Of a stretch of 64,000 bases of DNA, positions 22,117-32,467 are shown piece after piece. Below the pieces are notes generated by a model. That model was not told where the DNA came from. It made no database searches and saw only the letters and a list, made by a program, of their open reading frames with translations. Location: contig JAADJZ010000005.1 of NCBI GenBank assembly GCA_011032825.1, positions 563,001 to 627,000 on the forward strand, written 5' to 3'. The position numbers and the translations under genes were made by a program. Source of the stretch: Massariosphaeria phaeospora (lineage: Eukaryota > Ascomycota > Dothideomycetes > Pleosporales). Position 1 is the stretch's first letter, and each line of letters starts with the position of its first letter.

Positions 22117-23281
22117 ATGAGTGTGAGTACCCCGCTACTTGACTAGACCGCCTTCTCTGACTCAGAGCATGTAGACAAGAATTACCGATCTTCTTCAAGA
22201 AATTAACCCAGGCACTGCCACTCTGTCACCTGTGCCAGCCAGCAAGCCAACGCAGCCTATCGTAGGGCCGAACCCGGCTCCTCGCCCGGTCACAAACGCC
22301 AACGGAGCAGCACCAAATCCAATGCTCAAGCGCAAGGCCTCAGGACAAGTGGAGGGCGCACAAGTCAAGATACAAAGGAAAGATGTGGCTGTTCTTCCTC
22401 ACCGACCGAACGGCCCAACCCGACCAAAATCGACGCAGGACGTTGCGGCGCCGAAGCCGTCCGCCCTTCCGGCTGCTGTCCCATATCGAGGAACTGCGGG
22501 GCTGAATGCTGGCAGAGTCACAACAGTTGCCAAAAAGCCTCCTCCTGGAACCAGCCAGGCTGTCCCTGCAAAGGTCCCAGTGGTCGCTTCCAAGACGGCT
22601 ATGGTCGCTCCAACTGTTGGCGCATCCCCGGCACCAACGAAAAGAAATAATTATGCAGCTATGATGGCAAAGGCCAAAGTGGTACAAGAGACAAAACCAG
22701 CACCCCCGCCACTCAAGCATGAGCCAACGAAGATTCTGACCAAGAAAGAGCGTGAGGCGTTACGCGCCGGAGCGAACGCATCGAACGCAGCCGCCAAGGG
22801 AAAGAAGCCTGGCACAAGTGGATTAGCGCGATCTGCGGGACCCAAGGTTGACGCCGTAAAGGAAAAGAGAAAGCCCGCTGAGCTAGGCTATCAAGGCACC
22901 GCGCGTCCGACCAAGAAACCCGCTGAGCTTGCTTACAGGGGCACGGCCAAGCCCTCAACTATTGCAGGACCCGCCGGTAAAACTGGATCATCTACAGCAG
23001 CCAAAGCCAAGGCAAAGTCCGCCTCGGGCCGTTACGGAGGATATGCTAGCTGGTCAGATGATGAGATGGCTGAAGAGGAGGACGAGGACGATTATGAATC
23101 CGATGTGTCTGATATGGAAGGAGGTCTGTGGGACGTGGAAGAGGAAGAAACCCTTGCCCTGAAGGTAGCCAAGAAAGAGGACGCTCTGGCTCTTGCTGAG
23201 GAGAACGAACTGAAGCGTCAAAAGGAGGAGAAGAGGAGGAAGTTGGAGCAACTGGCTGCCAAGGCTAAGAGGCGATACTGA
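22117..23281 (+). CDS. SPT2-like chromatin protein (histone H3-H4 chaperone family)
   Basis: Two exons: 22117-22122 (only ATG AGT) and 22175-23281, 370 residues. The N-terminus reads MSTRITDLLQEINPG. The middle is disordered and rich in P, A and K, with three related copies of an (A/G)YRGTA-type motif (near residues 100, 230 and 245). The C-terminus has the SPT2 hallmark: YGGYASWSDDEMAEEEDEDDYESDVSDMEGGLWDVEEEE, then a long charged helix (ALALAEENELKRQKEEKRRKLEQLAAKAKRRY). SPT2 proteins bind DNA and H3-H4 to keep nucleosomes behind RNA polymerase II. The name rests on the C-terminal pattern; the middle is poorly conserved. Confidence 0.78.
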
Positions 23282-24041
23282 GACTTGTGCATATTTTTCA
23301 TCGGAGTTACGGTACAGGATCAATCACATGGCATACCTTGGGGGGTGGCGGCAATCCATGTTTTTCCTTCCAAGCATAGCTATGGAGCACGCGGATGCAT
23401 GGCGGGGTATTCCAATTAGCAAGGCGTTTGTCAAGATTTATTTCATGTTCCAAATGGTGTGTTATGTCATTGTAAGTCCTTTTCTTTTCACGAATATTCA
23501 CTACACTATATCTGGAGAACAGACACGCAGGTAATTAGCCTAAAGATTACGATACATATTTGGTATACATAAGTTCTTGCCGCCTCTGTCCTGCCTCTAG
23601 GCAATCCTCTTGACGGCACAACTTTCAGCAATAGGTAAACAGTTTGCCTTTGACCATACAAAACCCTATGGTATTTAACATACGGGGTAAGGCCTGAAAC
23701 AGAACCTGTAGAGGTGGACTGATGTGGTTATTCAGATGCATATCGGAAATTATACCAGGATGGTCATCGCAAGATCGGATGGTGGCGCGACTACCAAGTG
23801 GTACAGACGACAAACCGTCGGAGTCACGGGATAGCCAGCTCATCGACAAACGAAACCATCGGTCAAGCGGCGGTACTTGGACCTATCGGCCAGCACATAC
23901 ACCGTCACTCAACCCCATGCTTCACCTCATCTTCGTGAATTCAATATCTGCTTCTCATGAAATACCTCACGATTCCACCGAATGTTCGCAGGCGCAGTGT
24001 ATTCTAACCCTACGAGCCTCACCCACAGTCTCTCTAGCGAT
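23282..24041. other. Intergenic region
   Basis: About 760 bp; no gene supported. AT-richer than neighbouring coding sequence. Confidence 0.45.
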
Positions 24042-26069
24042 ATGTCGGCATTTCTTCGCCGCTATTTCCGTCGTCGCGACTGCAGGTCTTCGCCACTATC
24101 AGTCCAAGACAAACGAAGAGGCATCAATCCTGACCCACTGTCTGACACTGACACTGACACTGATCAATCGGTGGATGATAACGATCCAGCAACAGCCGTG
24201 CCTGAGATAGTGCACCTTATCCATGCAGCATCGAAACCTCCGCACAGAAGTAGAGAGGAGATAGAGAGAGATTGGTGGAATAGCGCCATGGAAGAGCCGT
24301 TGTATGAGCCCAAGACCCGGTATGCAAAAGCTTTTCCGTACGCTCCACGTTCAGTTAATCTGGAGACCAGTATGATAGCGGGTGAGAAGCTAAGGGTAGT
24401 GTTGGAAGAAAGCTCGGGAGCCAGGAAAATTGATGTTTGCACACCGAATGGACATAAGGGAAAGGGCAAAGCGAGAGTGAAGGATTCACGAGACACCAAT
24501 GCATCGAAGAATAGTCCCGATCTCCTTCCAGACCGGACCCTCAACAGCGAAACACCTCCAGACATTGACAGCGAACCCGAAACTGTCACGGAATACTTCA
24601 CCCCATGCACCACACCCTTCCGTTCGAACTGCTGCCCCCCACCAAAACGCTCTACGGCTTCAGAAGCTCGACTAGTACCGACGCCGACCGATCCACAGTC
24701 CTATAATAAAGACTGTATTGTGCTGCCGACTGATGGCCCAGTATGCATCTACCGTAACGAGGATGGTAAGCGCGAAGTGGCACTCCCTAGAAAAACTACT
24801 ACAAGGGTCCGAGAAGAGCAACCGTTCGTTGTGCCAGAACTAGCGCACCTAGTCAACGCTGGAACGTCTTCGAGAGCGCGCCCTATGTCGCCACCAATAA
24901 CATGGCAGGTCGCTATGGACCAGATCAGAGGATCTGAGCTCGTAGATGCTGCCCCGGAACAAGCTGTCAGATATCGAAAAGGCAAGGATGCAGCTATTTC
25001 GCCCTCGGGTGTACATCATGCGGTATCTAATTTCTCATACCCGGTCACCAAAAGTATGTTCTGTGGTCATTCAACCGCCAAACATTTGCAAATTACTAAC
25101 CAGTCTCTAGACAACCCAACTCCTGGACCCTCAAACACGAACTATCCCAACCACGTCCCCAAACGTCCCAAACGCCCCACAGTACCTACCCGCTCCGCCT
25201 CACTCATCTCGTCCACCAGCTCCGATCCCCGCACCCTCCCCTCCGGCCTCCCCACCGCGCAAGAATTCGCCGAGTTCCACAACTCCCGCCTACCCGCCCC
25301 ACGCTCGCCCGTCTCCCACATCGCCGACCTCGAAGGCACAATCGCCACGCAAGCCCGACTAATCCGCGCCCTCCACATCATCGGCGACGAGCTCCGCGAG
25401 CGCAATCTCGACCTCGAAGACCACATCCTGCCGCAAGCCGCCGAGCAGATGGCGGACGCAGCGCGCGCCATCGTTGCCTACGCCCAGCTCGTCACTTCGA
25501 TGAAAGACGAGATTGTGGACTTGAAGATTGCGCTGGATTTTGGAAACAAGGTGTTGGGTGGGTGCTGGGATAGGGAGTGGGAGGTTTGGCGCAGTGTAAG
25601 GCAAGTCCAGGAAAAGCGGAAGGCGGATAGAGAGAGATCTAGCTTGTTGAGGAGGTTGTTGAAGAGGAGGGGGAGTGGTGATGAAGATGATGAGGATTTG
25701 AGGAGTGGGATGTTGCCCGAGGGGTACGAGTGGGAGATCTTCGGTCATGGGCCGGATCCCGCGGGCGCCAAACATGTGGTTGAGCATATGCGTGGACGGT
25801 CGGACAGCGAGCATACCAACAGTGCGGAGGTAGCGAATGGCCGTGATAAGGGGATAGTGGCGAGCGGAGCTGGTCTCTCCAATTCGGACTTGAAGATGCT
25901 TTCGAGACAGACTAAGCAGAATCTCAAGATCCTCAAAGAGGATGTGGAAGACATGGTTCGCTTGGTCCGCGGATGCAAGAGAGATGCGACGGGGATCCGA
26001 GAGATCAGAAGGGAGGAGAAAGAGCATTCTCGCCAAGGGGATTCTGGAACTTGCTGCGATGGGCATTGA
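24042..26069 (+). CDS. Hypothetical coiled-coil protein
   Basis: Two exons proposed: 24042-25053 and 25111-26069, separated by an intron with textbook GTATGT donor, TACTAAC branch site and TCTAG acceptor. The intron is 57 nt and stop-free, so retention would add 19 residues in frame. The first half is low-complexity and polar, with a DTDTDTD repeat and an LVHLIHA-type helix seen twice (VPEIVHLIHAASK and VPELAHLVNAGTS). The second half holds a predicted coiled coil (about residues 440-540: HIADLEGTIATQARLIRALHIIGDELRERN) and a basic patch. An upstream ATG at 23982 would add 20 residues. No named family recognised. Confidence 0.65.
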   Translation: MSAFLRRYFRRRDCRSSPLSVQDKRRGINPDPLSDTDTDTDQSVDDNDPATAVPEIVHLIHAASKPPHRSREEIERDWWNSAMEEPLYEPKTRYAKAFPYAPRSVNLETSMIAGEKLRVVLEESSGARKIDVCTPNGHKGKGKARVKDSRDTNASKNSPDLLPDRTLNSETPPDIDSEPETVTEYFTPCTTPFRSNCCPPPKRSTASEARLVPTPTDPQSYNKDCIVLPTDGPVCIYRNEDGKREVALPRKTTTRVREEQPFVVPELAHLVNAGTSSRARPMSPPITWQVAMDQIRGSELVDAAPEQAVRYRKGKDAAISPSGVHHAVSNFSYPVTKSMFCGHSTAKHLQITNQSLDNPTPGPSNTNYPNHVPKRPKRPTVPTRSASLISSTSSDPRTLPSGLPTAQEFAEFHNSRLPAPRSPVSHIADLEGTIATQARLIRALHIIGDELRERNLDLEDHILPQAAEQMADAARAIVAYAQLVTSMKDEIVDLKIALDFGNKVLGGCWDREWEVWRSVRQVQEKRKADRERSSLLRRLLKRRGSGDEDDEDLRSGMLPEGYEWEIFGHGPDPAGAKHVVEHMRGRSDSEHTNSAEVANGRDKGIVASGAGLSNSDLKMLSRQTKQNLKILKEDVEDMVRLVRGCKRDATGIREIRREEKEHSRQGDSGTCCDGH

Positions 26070-26649
26070 ATTCGCTAACTCCATTTTGATCGGATTGACT
26101 TAGACTGTTGAATGTCTGGTAGACAGGAACCTGGAGTTTGCGCAGGAGTTTGCTTTGCATTGAGACAGATGATCGTGATAGTGTTGTTCCTTGATATATA
26201 CACCACTCCAGAGTGGGGTTGTGACTTAATTCGATTTTACCCATTGCGAGGAACATGTTCAGCTATTTAGTACATGTAACTGGGTGATAATAGCCTGGGC
26301 AATTCAAGTCGTTCAGTTGTTGCTAACTAACTATGCCAACTACCTGACTAATAATAGCAAACGCACCAGCGATAGTTCGCAACGAATTCATTCCGGAGCA
26401 GATACTGCGCAACTACGGTCCACAGGTTAAGTTGGGCTCGAACGTTCGAACCCCCGAAACGATACTTCGAACAATGAAACGGCCTGGATACTTCCCCAGC
26501 CTATCGTTGTTGCACCAACCAACCAAGCCCCAGCCTCAAACTAGGCAGCAACATTCCAACCTCCACCTATAGCCCTCCTCATCCCTTCCCTCCATACTAC
26601 ACCACACCACACACCATACACCAAATTCCCAACTCAACTAGCAAGCACA
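26070..26649. other. Intergenic region
   Basis: 580 bp with no gene; contains CA/CCA-rich pyrimidine tracts just before the next start codon, as in many fungal leaders. Confidence 0.45.
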
Positions 26650-27203
26650 ATGCCCCACCCCCTGCAGCTCCTCATCTACCCCGGCGGCTTCCTCAACACC
26701 TCTCCCGGCCGCGTCCCCGCACACTGGGCGCTCTTCATCGCCTCGCCGACGAACCCGCGCATCGCCAAAACGTTCGACGCCGTCGGCACCCCGTTCACGG
26801 GCTACGGGCTGCGGTTTCGGCGCAACTATAGTCTGGATGATGAGACGAGGCGGTTTAGCGTTGTGTGGGTGGTGGATGTGGAGGAGGGGTTAGTGGAGGA
26901 TATGCGGGTGTATGGAGAGGGAGAGGGTGAAAATGGGAGAAAGGGGGTGACCGAGGATGTGGAGCCGAGGGATCGGTTGGAGAGGGAGGCGAAGAGGGTG
27001 GATGCGCCGGGGGTGAGCAAGAGGCCGTTGGATCCTTTTGGGGTGAGTTCTTAGAGGGAGGGAGTTTGGGAGGGAGACAGCTGATGTGGATATAGGGAAG
27101 GAATTGCCAGAGTTGGGTGTTGGAGTATGTAGGATGGTTGGCGGAGAGGAAGTTGGTGGATGGGAGTGCGCTTGAGGCGTTGGAGAAGGCGGATAGGATT
27201 TGA
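26650..27203 (+). CDS. Small conserved fungal protein, possibly papain-like (LRAT/NlpC or PPPDE-type) fold
   Basis: Two exons: 26650-27042 and 27096-27203, 166 residues. The N-terminus reads PLQLLIYPGGF then VPAHWALFIASP; after a GYGLRFRRNYSLDDETRRFSVVWV segment and a charged loop, the second exon gives GRNCQSWVLEYVGWLAERKLVD. A His in an HWAL context followed much later by Cys in an NCQ context is the order of catalytic residues in LRAT/NlpC-type permuted thiol hydrolases. That is inference from pattern only. Intron: GTGAGT donor, ATATAG acceptor. Related short proteins occur widely in fungi as far as I recall, without assigned function. Confidence 0.65.
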
Positions 27204-27479
27204 GATCTGGAAGTGTCTGCCGTATGTCTAACGAGGACGGGTGGAGACGCTTCTCGCCTTCGAGGTACTAGCAATTAAAGTACTCATGGTATATGCTCTG
27301 GGTTTGCGGATAGGAAAGTGGTTTAGTACGTCAATGTGAGCGCCTGCTGGCTTACTGATTATTGTATTATAGACCGAAGCAGGAGACGCGAGACTCAGCT
27401 CATGGACTGTATAGGAAAGTAACCAACCGAATGCTGATAGGAATAGAGATCAATGGACCAAGTTATACACGTTGGACCA

Positions 27480-29024
27480 TCACACCGGCTCAACCTGGTT
27501 CTTCGCCTCAAGGAGAACAACCACCTGGGCGGCAACTTCACGACCGAGCAGTACCGAGAGCACTGGTTTCGGAACCCTGCGCCTTATCCTATCCCTCTTC
27601 TTGGGCTTTATCGACGACGTAGCAATGGATGCACTTGGGATAGATCTTGGAACAGGTGCCTCCGGGATCACGGTCGACGGCGCTTGGGGAGGCTCTTCTG
27701 GAACGGCCACCTCTCGCGGCAGTGGTTGAGGTATTGGTTCATTTTCGTCTGGGAGCTTGGGTTCATCTGGGAGCTTGGGTTCGTCTGGGAGCTTGGGTGA
27801 TGCTGGAGCGGTGTCTTCTGCTAAATCTTCTTCGACCGAGGGCGGCTCATGGGTTCCCAGAAGGCTTCCCATCAACGGAGTCAGCGCCGCCATGAAGTCT
27901 CCGCCGACTAATGACTGGAGCAAGAGCGGTCCGCCTCCTGCTGGAACTTCTTCTTCAAGAGCAGGCGACTCTGGGACCTCAGGTTCTTCTGGTACTTCAT
28001 CAGGCAAGGCCTCGGCGTTTCTCTGAACAACCTCCACTTCCTCGTTGGTTTGTGGAGCTTCCGGCTCATTGATTTGCTCGGTAGGTATAGGGGCCAGTTC
28101 TTCTTCCGGTAAGTCCTCAACTTCTGGCGGCGGAAGCGCGACTTCGGGTTCGATTGAGACCGGGGGCTGCACTACCTCTATAGGCTGCTCGGCGTCCACA
28201 GGTTCAATTATGATGGTGCCGTCTTCCATCTCGGTCACGACGGTCTCAACCAGTTTGTCGTCTTCCACCGCAACTAGCATAGTCGTCTGACGCTCTATTG
28301 GTGGAGACACGGACTCTTGGACCGGGTCCACAGACTCAATTACAAATTCCTCCGGGATTTGAGGTTGTTCTTCCTGCAAAGCAGGTTGCGAGACATCAGA
28401 TTCTGGTTCGATCTGCGGTTCTGGTGCGATCTCTGGCACAGGGGGTTCCTCGGGCTCGCTTACTGGCATGACTGGCTCAGGTGGGAGAAGTTCAGGTTCC
28501 TCATTGACTTCAGGAACTGGATCAACAGCCTCTGGCTGCACCGTCATGGCGTCCTCCGGTCCTGGCTGAGGTTGGTCTTCTACTTCGGGAGCAGGGTCCG
28601 TGGATGGAACCGGTTCTGGGTTTGCTGTGCTCTGGTCACCAACAAACATCTTTTGGATTGTAGTAAGAGCCCTACTAAACATACTTGGCTGTACCTCCCC
28701 AGTATCTTGCGCCGGTGGAGTAGGCCCATGATCTTCGAACGACCCAGGAATTGGCGAAGGCTCTGGAGCCGGCTGAGGAATCGGTTCAGGTTCTTGGCTC
28801 GACTCAAGAATTGGCTCGGGAAGCGGCTCAGGAACGACTGCAGGCTCTGGTTCTGCAGCCGGTGGAGTTTCCACCCCAGGGTCCGGCGCATGCTCTTCTT
28901 TGTCGGGAGTAGGCTCGGGCTCTGTAGAAGCCGGGGCTGTCGCCTCTGTATCCATCCCACTGTCTAGGGGAGGTTCGGGGTCTTGAGCTGGCGGAGGCGT
29001 GAGAGGTGCACTCGCGTCAGACAC
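27480..29024 (-). CDS. Proline/glutamate-rich low-complexity protein, 5' end unresolved
   Basis: 514 codons are open, dominated by PEPEP, EPIPQP and similar repeats, consistent with a long disordered, acidic protein. Non-repetitive islands: MFSRALTTIQKMFVGDQ (near residue 115), TMLVAVEDDKLVETVVTEMEDGTIIIEPVD, and GGGPLLLQSLVGGDFMAALTPLMGSLLG. The C-terminus turns basic (KPKKRDRIRRRVPKPVLSVLLGREVAAQVVVLL). KLPDEP occurs three times in tandem. The first codon in this frame is GTG; the first ATG is at 28955. An upstream exon starting at 29288 (MTAATTEGTSLPTLGRGFLF...) is plausible but I could not find splice sites that join it in frame with canonical signals. Family unknown. Confidence 0.55.
   Translation of the reverse strand: MSDASAPLTPPPAQDPEPPLDSGMDTEATAPASTEPEPTPDKEEHAPDPGVETPPAAEPEPAVVPEPLPEPILESSQEPEPIPQPAPEPSPIPGSFEDHGPTPPAQDTGEVQPSMFSRALTTIQKMFVGDQSTANPEPVPSTDPAPEVEDQPQPGPEDAMTVQPEAVDPVPEVNEEPELLPPEPVMPVSEPEEPPVPEIAPEPQIEPESDVSQPALQEEQPQIPEEFVIESVDPVQESVSPPIERQTTMLVAVEDDKLVETVVTEMEDGTIIIEPVDAEQPIEVVQPPVSIEPEVALPPPEVEDLPEEELAPIPTEQINEPEAPQTNEEVEVVQRNAEALPDEVPEEPEVPESPALEEEVPAGGGPLLLQSLVGGDFMAALTPLMGSLLGTHEPPSVEEDLAEDTAPASPKLPDEPKLPDEPKLPDENEPIPQPLPREVAVPEEPPQAPSTVIPEAPVPRSIPSASIATSSIKPKKRDRIRRRVPKPVLSVLLGREVAAQVVVLLEAKNQVEPV
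27746..27800. repeat. 18-bp tandem repeat, three copies, inside the Pro/Glu-rich gene
   Basis: Three near-identical 18-bp units encode KLPDEP on the minus strand. It is an in-frame coding repeat and a likely length-polymorphic site. Confidence 0.85.
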
Positions 29025-29769
29025 GACGACGCAAGCCTAGCCAGGCTGGCTGTGGTGCGGCAAAGGAGAGAAAGGATACGAATATGAACCACAGCGGAAT
29101 GATACGGATAGGAGTAAAGCGAGCAACGATGGCCTAGGCAAAAGACAGATGAAGAATAAAAAAGACAAGCGCGGAAGCGTTGGCCAGCTGCCATACTTGC
29201 CCGGGTCAAAGTCGCGTTCTAACACGTAGAACAAGAAGCCACGACCGAGTGTGGGGAGGGAGGTGCCCTCTGTCGTCGCAGCCGTCATCTCTCTCTTCAG
29301 GCACGCACGGCAGCGGTCATCGCTATGGCAGGTGCTGTCACTTTTGGATGGCTGAGTATGCGAAACCAGGCCCGAATCTAGAGTATTCGGGGTTTCCCAC
29401 TAACCGTGCGCTGGCAGTTATCGATGATATAGACCAGATTCTGCAAGAGGTATTGAGGGAGGAACAGGTTGCCTGGCGAAATGTGGTGAGCAGTGCCAGT
29501 GGTCAAGGATGAAAGCATGGTCACGCGACTGGTGGAGCGCCAAGCGCCGCTCCGAGCCACCAGCACCAACGCGGCCTAGCGCCGCCGAGACACTAGCGCC
29601 GCCCGTGCGCAAGCTGCTCAACCTCCGGTCCACCTCGCTCGACTTCCTTTCCCTCGCGCAGCCCCACCACGACCGCCCGCACGCCCGCACGCCCGCTGTC
29701 AACACGCCCGCACGCCCGCTGTCAACACGCCCGCACGCCCGCTGTCAACACGCCCGCACCGCCGCAGCC
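29025..29769. other. Divergent intergenic region with possible 5' exon
   Basis: Holds the unresolved 5' part of the minus-strand Pro/Glu-rich gene (candidate ATG 29288) and the leader of the plus-strand PWI gene, including a 23-bp tandem repeat. Confidence 0.4.
29682..29752. repeat. 23-bp GC-rich tandem repeat, three copies
   Basis: The GCTGTCAACA core recurs at 29695, 29718 and 29741, a 23-bp period, with CGCCCGCACGCC between. It lies in the presumed 5' leader of the PWI gene and ends 18 bp before its ATG. Confidence 0.85.
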
Positions 29770-31283
29770 ATGGCGCAAACCGTCGACCAGCGACTCGCGA
29801 GCAAGCTCCAGGGCCCGCCCGAGTACAAGCTCAAAGTCGACATCCAGAAAGTCAACATGGGCGTCATCAAAACATGGATCGCCGGCCGCATCAACGAGAT
29901 CCTGGGCGACGACGAGGTCGTTGTGGAGACTTGCTTCAACTTGCTCGAGCAGCAGCAGCACGTAAGCCGCCTGCCCTAGTGCATCACGCCTGCCTACTAA
30001 CAAGCCGCCTAGCCCAACATCAGAAGCATCCACGTCGCACTGTCGGGCTTCCTCGATAAAGACACTGCAGCGTTCTGCAAGGAGTTGTGGATCTTACTGC
30101 TGAGCGCGCAGGATAATCCCAACGGGGTCCCCCAGGCCATGGTGGACGCGAAGAAGCTCGAGATCGTATGTCCACCCGTGGAGAAAATGAACTGGCGACT
30201 TGAACTGACTGTGATACACAGGCGAAACAGCAGGCTGCCGAGGCGCTTCGAAACCAGAACCCAGAGCAAGACGAGATGATCGATTCATTTCGCGAGGAAG
30301 AGCGCACCCAGCGTCGCCCGGACCGCGGAGAGATTGATCGTGAGCGTGAAACTGGACGTGGCCGGGGACGTGGACGCCAATCCCGTGGCGAGCGTTCGGA
30401 TCGAGGCGGTGCCTTCAATCGTGGTCGTCCCCACCGCGATTCACGGTCTCCGATGACGTGCGTCAACTTCTCTTCTCCAGAGCGAGACAGTGCTAACAGG
30501 CGTAGCCAACACTGCACGGGAAACCCGACACCGACACGCCGCGGTACTGATTCGTACAAGCCGAGTGCCCGTACCCGTGATTACTCTATCTCGCGCCACC
30601 GTCGTTCCTCGACCGTGTCCCGTTCAAGGTCTCCTTCGCGGTCTCTTTCACGGTCTCTTTCACGGTCTCCGTCGCCTCCGCGCCGGTCTCGTCGGTCCCC
30701 GTCACCGTTCCGCAAGTCTCGCCGGTCGCCGTCGCCTTACCGTCGGTCTCGCCGGTCGCCTTCACCATACCGTCGGTCTCGGTCTCCGGATCGTCGCTCG
30801 CGCCGTGCTCCTCGATACAGGTCGCGCTCGCCCCGCCTGTCAAGCCGTACCAGGCATCGTGACAGTTACCGTCAGAGGTCACACTCACCGCGTAAAGATC
30901 GCAAGAGGTCGGTCAAGCATGAGTCCCCATCTGCGAGTCCCGAAGCTAGGTCGCCAACAGGCAAACGCCGCAAGAGCTCAGACAGGCACACATCTAAATC
31001 CGTTAGTTCTGCAGAGAAGTCGCGCTCACCAACGACTAGGCCTTCTCGGCGGGATTCAAGCCCAAGCCATGAACGTGATCGATCGTCGTCTTCCAGCATC
31101 AACCGGTCTGTAAGCCCAATATCCGAGCGACGCAAGAAGAGTCGCAGCAGACGTTCCTATTCTTCTGAAGACGAGTCAAGTGATTCAAGGGCTGATGTGC
31201 GCAAGAAGCAGCGAGACCGACTTTCGCGGAGTGAAAGCAGCTCTGTATCCTCCAAGCGCAGGTCTACTCAGTCACCCGGTTGA
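29770..31283 (+). CDS. PWI-domain SR-like splicing protein (SRRM1/SRm160-like)
   Basis: Exons 29770-29961, 30013-30165 and 30222-31283. The N-terminal PWI domain reads MAQTVDQRLASKLQGPPEYKLKVD, VNMGVIKTWIAGRINEILGDDEVVVETCFNLLEQQ, then IHVALSGFLDKDTAAFCKELWILLLSAQ; it binds nucleic acid. An E/R-rich linker leads to a long RS domain with SRSPS, RRSPSPYRRS and similar repeats, typical of nuclear-speckle splicing coactivators. Inside exon 3, a stretch from about 30447 or 30459 to 30500 ends GCTAACAG and could be an in-frame 42-54 nt intron. The start is supported by homology to the PWI N-terminus, although the frame stays open upstream. The protein is about 468 residues if that stretch is kept. 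Confidence 0.85.
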
Positions 31284-32467
31284 TCTGTCTATCTCCTTGA
31301 CGAGGTTCGTATGCAAAATCCCACTAACTCCCCCCTTCTATCAAAACTATCCATCTACTACATCTCCAACAGACGATTCAAGAAAATCCACATGGCCACG
31401 CCGGACAACTCGCCTAAGAACAGAGAGTAGGAATGGGCCTGTTCTCACTAATTCACGTGTGCGCTGCATCATCGATCTGATCTTGAGTTTGAGACTCATT
31501 ATCTTGGTAATTGGGACTCTTTCATGGAGGCGGAACTCGATATCTGGCGTCTCCCAAGGGAATGCAACACAATGGCTTTACTCACGCCCGGCTGTTGCCA
31601 TCAAGGAAACATGGGATTTGTGTTTTGGGGTTTCTTCAGTCAAGTGGACCTTTCTGGGTGACACTGGTTCAGGAGTTCTCCGCTACATGAAGCGAATGTA
31701 TGTTATTGAACTCTTAGAGAGTATGAAAATACGGTCATATCCGAAAACTTTCCATCTGGTGGGCTGTGAACAATATTATGAAGTGCAACTGATAACTTGA
31801 ATGACACTTTGTTGGCTATGGGGGGGGGGCGGGGAAGGGGGAAGTTTATTGCGGAGGATGGTTGGAGAAGAACGGAGCAGATGGCTAAATGGGTTCGGTA
31901 CAGTTGTTGTATATTTTTATACGGTAACGCAGCTTACTGTACTCCTCCTCAAGGCTCCTAGAACCTAGCACATTTCCTAGTCTACTTTTGCGTCATACTT
32001 TTGGACTCCCCGAATTCCTCTATGCACTCCTAAGACGATGCCACTGATTTAGGGTCCAACATGTTATACTTACTCAGTTGAAGGAGCAGTGTCATACTGA
32101 GCCCAGCCAACGTCACACCTTGCCTTCGCATCCTACCCAGCTGTGCAAGACGGTGCTTTTGTGCTAGCCGAATATCTTGCTCAACGAGGTACCCAAACGC
32201 GTGTGGGCTGCGTGCTAAAAGCCCTAGCCTTGATGCTTCCTCTTCTCGGGGGTGAGTGAGTTCCACTGCATCGTCTCCGCCTTAGGCGCTCGCTGCCCTG
32301 TCTTCTTCGTTCGTGTGATGATGCTCAGACATCTCCCTAAACAGGGGTTCTGGCGTATGAAGGTTAGGTAGAGTAAGTTGCGGCGGCGGCTCTGCCTGGG
32401 CTTGTGTCGAAGCGGCAATGCATCGCCGCTGCGGGAGGGAGACGGTAGATCAAAAGCCCCTGAGACT
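31284..32467. other. Convergent intergenic region, AT-rich 3' flanks
   Basis: About 1.2 kb. An open frame of about 200 codons at its start overlaps the end of the PWI gene and has no recognisable content. A poly-G run sits near 31820-31830. No gene supported. Confidence 0.45.

Noticed and set aside
28317..28967. Plus-strand 216-codon frame rich in R, W and F
   Set aside because: It is the antisense of the Pro/Glu repeat gene, whose composition keeps the opposite frame open.
29509..29769. N-terminal extension of the PWI protein
   Set aside because: Open in frame but consists of a GC-rich tandem repeat; the PWI family starts at the next ATG (29770).
31180..31800. Plus-strand open frame of about 200 codons after the PWI gene
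   Set aside because: Overlaps the end of the real gene in another frame, has no recognisable domain and lies in AT-rich 3' flank.
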